Shown in pieces: positions 62,111-64,000 of a stretch of DNA of 64,000 bases (the stretch's first letter is position 1; each line of letters starts with the position of its first letter). Where the stretch lies: positions 4,216,001 through 4,280,000 of the forward strand of contig NZ_CP126084.1 in assembly GCF_030122845.1 (NCBI RefSeq), written 5' to 3'. This DNA is from Paenibacillus woosongensis. Lineage in GTDB: Bacteria; Bacillota; Bacilli; Paenibacillales; Paenibacillaceae. Under the pieces are notes generated by a model. It saw only the letters and a program-made list of their open reading frames with translations. It did no database searches and was not told the DNA's origin. Position numbers and translations under genes: made by a program.

Positions 62111-63913
62111 TTGAAGTGGAACAGCATACGCGCTAAACTGATCATTTTTCTACTCCTGGCTACCGTCATACCGATCGTGACCACGATGTTTGTTACTTAT
62201 TCCTATACGGCCCATTCACTCAGAACAAGGGTCGCTGAAGAAGATACGAAGCTGCTGTACCAAGGCGGAAGGCATATCGTTAATTTGGTGGAGGATTTGA
62301 ACCGCAGCTCTTCCAATGTATTCTCCATCTCCAATCAGCTCAAGGCCGGGTACGAGGATGTGCAGAGCGATTCCCGCGTTTACGCCGTGTTATCCAATAT
62401 CGCGACGTCCGTACCGGATATTTTCCAGGTGTATTTGTACGAGAACGGTAACCGCAAAGCAACGCTGGTGACGCTCAACACCCCGCAGCGCAATTACAAC
62501 ACCGACGTTTATACCGATGTGCTGACCGAAGACCGTCCTACCGTATGGGTGCAAACAAGCCATATGAGCCATACTTACGGACTTAAGGCTTTGCAGCCGC
62601 GCTACCCTTCGCGGCCGGTATTTACGCTTCATCGAAGAATCGAAAATGTACCCTCAAGCGAGGTGATCGGATATTTATCTATCGACGTCAGCTTGACGGC
62701 GTTGACCGACATCGTCGACCAACTGTATAACAAGGAACGAGAGAAAATTTTCATCGTTGACGAAAATGGGGATTTAATCTATACCGATGAGCAGAGCATG
62801 CTCGGCGAGCCGCTGCAGGAGAGCTGGTATTCGGAGGTGATCTCCGCCTCGGGCCGAACGAGCGGAAATTTCGAGCAGGACGGCAGCTTGTTCATCTACA
62901 ACCGGATGGCGGGAAAAGGCATGAACTGGACGATCGTAAAACAGATCCCCGTGTCTTATTTGGTCCGGGAAGCGAATCATGCCGCAGGGATCAACCTGCT
63001 GCTGCTCGCTGTTTCATTAATAGTCATTGCCGCGGCGACCATCATCATCTCGGTGCGTATCACCGCTCCGATCAAGCAGCTCGGCAAATATATGAACCAG
63101 ATCCAATCCGGTAACTTGAATGTGGATATTCAGCCGGCCAGCAATGATGAGATCGGCGCCGTCATGCTACGTTTCCGCAGTATGATGGACACGCTCAACA
63201 ACCTGATTTTGCGCGAATACAAGCTGGAGCTGGCCAACAAAACGAATCAATTGCGGGCAATGCAGGCGCAGATTAACCCTCATTTCCTGAACAATACGCT
63301 GCAAATTATCGGCACGCTGGCGCTGGAACTGAAGATGCCGCGAATCTATGCGCTGCTGTCGGCCCTTGCGAAGATGATGCACTACAGCATGCATTTCGAG
63401 GATAAAAACGTAACCCTGCGGGAGGAGCTGGAACATGTCAAAGCCTATATCGAACTGCAGAAGGAACGTTTTGAAAGCCGCTTTCAGTTCCAATATGATG
63501 TGGATGATTCGCTGCTTGATCTTCCCATGCCGAAAATGATTCTGCAGCCGGTTATCGAGAACTATTTTAAACACGGTCTAGACCGTACGGCTTCGGACGG
63601 GGAACTGACGCTGGCCGCAAGGAGGCTGGGCGAAGGTCAGGTCGAGATCGTCGTTCGGAACAATGGAGCGCAAATTCCGGAAGGCAGACTGCAGCAGCTG
63701 CAGCAGAAGCTGAGCGATTTATCGGCCGACAGAATCCATCATCCCGTGGATGAGGGCGATGAGGCAAGCCGCCCTTCAATTGGTCTAGCCAACGTTCTGG
63801 CCCGGCTGCAGCTTGTCAATCGAGACAGCGCCGCCCTGACGATCAGCAATCTTGATCCGGTCGGTGTACAAATTACCCTGATTATTCCTGATCAGAACAG
63901 AAGCGGAGCGTGA
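62111..63913 (+). CDS. sensor histidine kinase, YesM-like (Cache + HAMP + His_kinase)
   Basis: A 600-residue membrane kinase. Helix 1 (LIIFLLLATVIPIVTTMFVT) is followed by an extracellular Cache-like domain (about 35-290, with GYLSIDVSLTALTDIVDQLY and KIFIVDENGDLIYTDEQSML), helix 2 (INLLLLAVSLIVIAAATIII), HAMP (RITAPIKQLGKYMNQIQSGN), His_kinase box QAQINPHFLNNTLQIIGTLA, and an HATPase (QPVIENYFKHGLDRT, RNNGAQIPEG). The usual HFLYNT is HFLNNT here. TTG 62111 has GGGGGA about 7 bases upstream. It is divergent from the GH42/GH1 operon and is followed by a response regulator 6 bases later. Confidence 0.92.
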   Translation: MKWNSIRAKLIIFLLLATVIPIVTTMFVTYSYTAHSLRTRVAEEDTKLLYQGGRHIVNLVEDLNRSSSNVFSISNQLKAGYEDVQSDSRVYAVLSNIATSVPDIFQVYLYENGNRKATLVTLNTPQRNYNTDVYTDVLTEDRPTVWVQTSHMSHTYGLKALQPRYPSRPVFTLHRRIENVPSSEVIGYLSIDVSLTALTDIVDQLYNKEREKIFIVDENGDLIYTDEQSMLGEPLQESWYSEVISASGRTSGNFEQDGSLFIYNRMAGKGMNWTIVKQIPVSYLVREANHAAGINLLLLAVSLIVIAAATIIISVRITAPIKQLGKYMNQIQSGNLNVDIQPASNDEIGAVMLRFRSMMDTLNNLILREYKLELANKTNQLRAMQAQINPHFLNNTLQIIGTLALELKMPRIYALLSALAKMMHYSMHFEDKNVTLREELEHVKAYIELQKERFESRFQFQYDVDDSLLDLPMPKMILQPVIENYFKHGLDRTASDGELTLAARRLGEGQVEIVVRNNGAQIPEGRLQQLQQKLSDLSADRIHHPVDEGDEASRPSIGLANVLARLQLVNRDSAALTISNLDPVGVQITLIIPDQNRSGA

Positions 63914-63919
63914 TAAAAG

Positions 63920-64000
63920 ATGAGAGCACTAATTGTTGACGATGAAGCCAGAGTCCGTAAAGCTGTCCGTCTTCTCGTGGATTGGGATGCCCACGGCATC
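63920..64000 (+). CDS. response regulator, N-terminal part (cut by window end)
   Basis: Only 27 codons lie in the window: MRALIVDDEARVRKAVRLLV then DWDAHGI. This is the start of a receiver domain, with the acidic pair DDE that helps bind magnesium. The W-x-x-x-G-I pattern after it is typical of YesN-type AraC-family regulators. It starts 6 bases after the kinase stop, so it should be its partner and the likely activator of the divergent GH42/GH1 operon. Phospho-acceptor and output domain are outside the window. Confidence 0.85.
   Translation, partial: MRALIVDDEARVRKAVRLLVDWDAHGI

Noticed and set aside
1..64000. tRNA, rRNA or CRISPR array
   Set aside because: No cloverleaf-like tRNA genes, rRNA stretches or regularly spaced repeats were recognised on reading both strands; a covariance-model search was not possible here.

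Overview
The window reads as the chromosome of a spore-forming member of the Paenibacillaceae (inferred from gene content, not from a marker gene). The evidence is GerA/GerB/GerC germination genes, a CotF-like coat protein, YtaF, and three sugar ABC-transporter loci that each carry a YesN-type AraC response regulator but no ATPase gene, as is usual where one MsmX-like ATPase is shared. No rRNA, tRNA or CRISPR array was seen.

Region 1 (1-5.6 kb) holds the start of tatA, ytaF, a SAM methyltransferase and a coat protein. It then holds the most interesting locus: a class I isoprenoid-synthase-like protein (two Asp-rich motifs), an 81-residue NHLP-type leader peptide ending in Ala-Val-Trp-Ser, and a convergent multi-TM sensor histidine kinase. 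The set resembles the ComQ-ComX-ComP isoprenyl-pheromone system but with an NHLP-type precursor, and may be an undescribed prenylated-RiPP signalling system (inference).

Region 2 (6.1-10.4 kb) is a sugar ABC locus (binding lipoprotein, two permeases) with an orphan AraC-type response regulator.

Region 3 (10.4-27 kb) is an AT-rich polymorphic-toxin island built round a VgrG/PAAR-like spike without sheath or tube genes. Its main operon, transcribed leftward, encodes a DcrB/EagR-like protein, a toxin-free VgrG-like protein, two unassigned accessory proteins, a DUF4280 PAAR-like tip, a VgrG-like protein with a C-terminal HNH-type nuclease, and its immunity protein. To its left lies a 5'-truncated second VgrG-toxin gene sharing a ~1.85-kb near-identical core but carrying a different nuclease tip, followed by a series of intact, truncated and frameshifted immunity genes. 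An IS256-family element, an IS3-family element and an IS3 remnant interrupt this part.

Region 4 (27-37.4 kb) holds a large GH94/GH161-like glycoside phosphorylase with its LacI regulator and a palindromic operator, two small uncharacterised genes, a gerA-gerB-gerC operon whose gerB is frameshifted, and a membrane diguanylate cyclase.

Region 5 (38-47.1 kb) is a beta-mannoside operon: binding protein, two permeases, histidine kinase, response regulator and GH2 beta-mannosidase, with a cre-like site at its promoter. Region 6 (47.2-55.1 kb) holds a YkuD transpeptidase, a split ThrE-type exporter, LemA and TPM-domain proteins, a HAD phosphatase and a decayed DUF2207 gene. Region 7 (55.2-64 kb) is a third sugar operon (two permeases, binding protein, GH42 beta-galactosidase, GH1 beta-glucosidase) with a divergent histidine kinase and response regulator, the latter cut by the window end. 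Several long intergenic stretches carry degenerate repeats recurring within the window.
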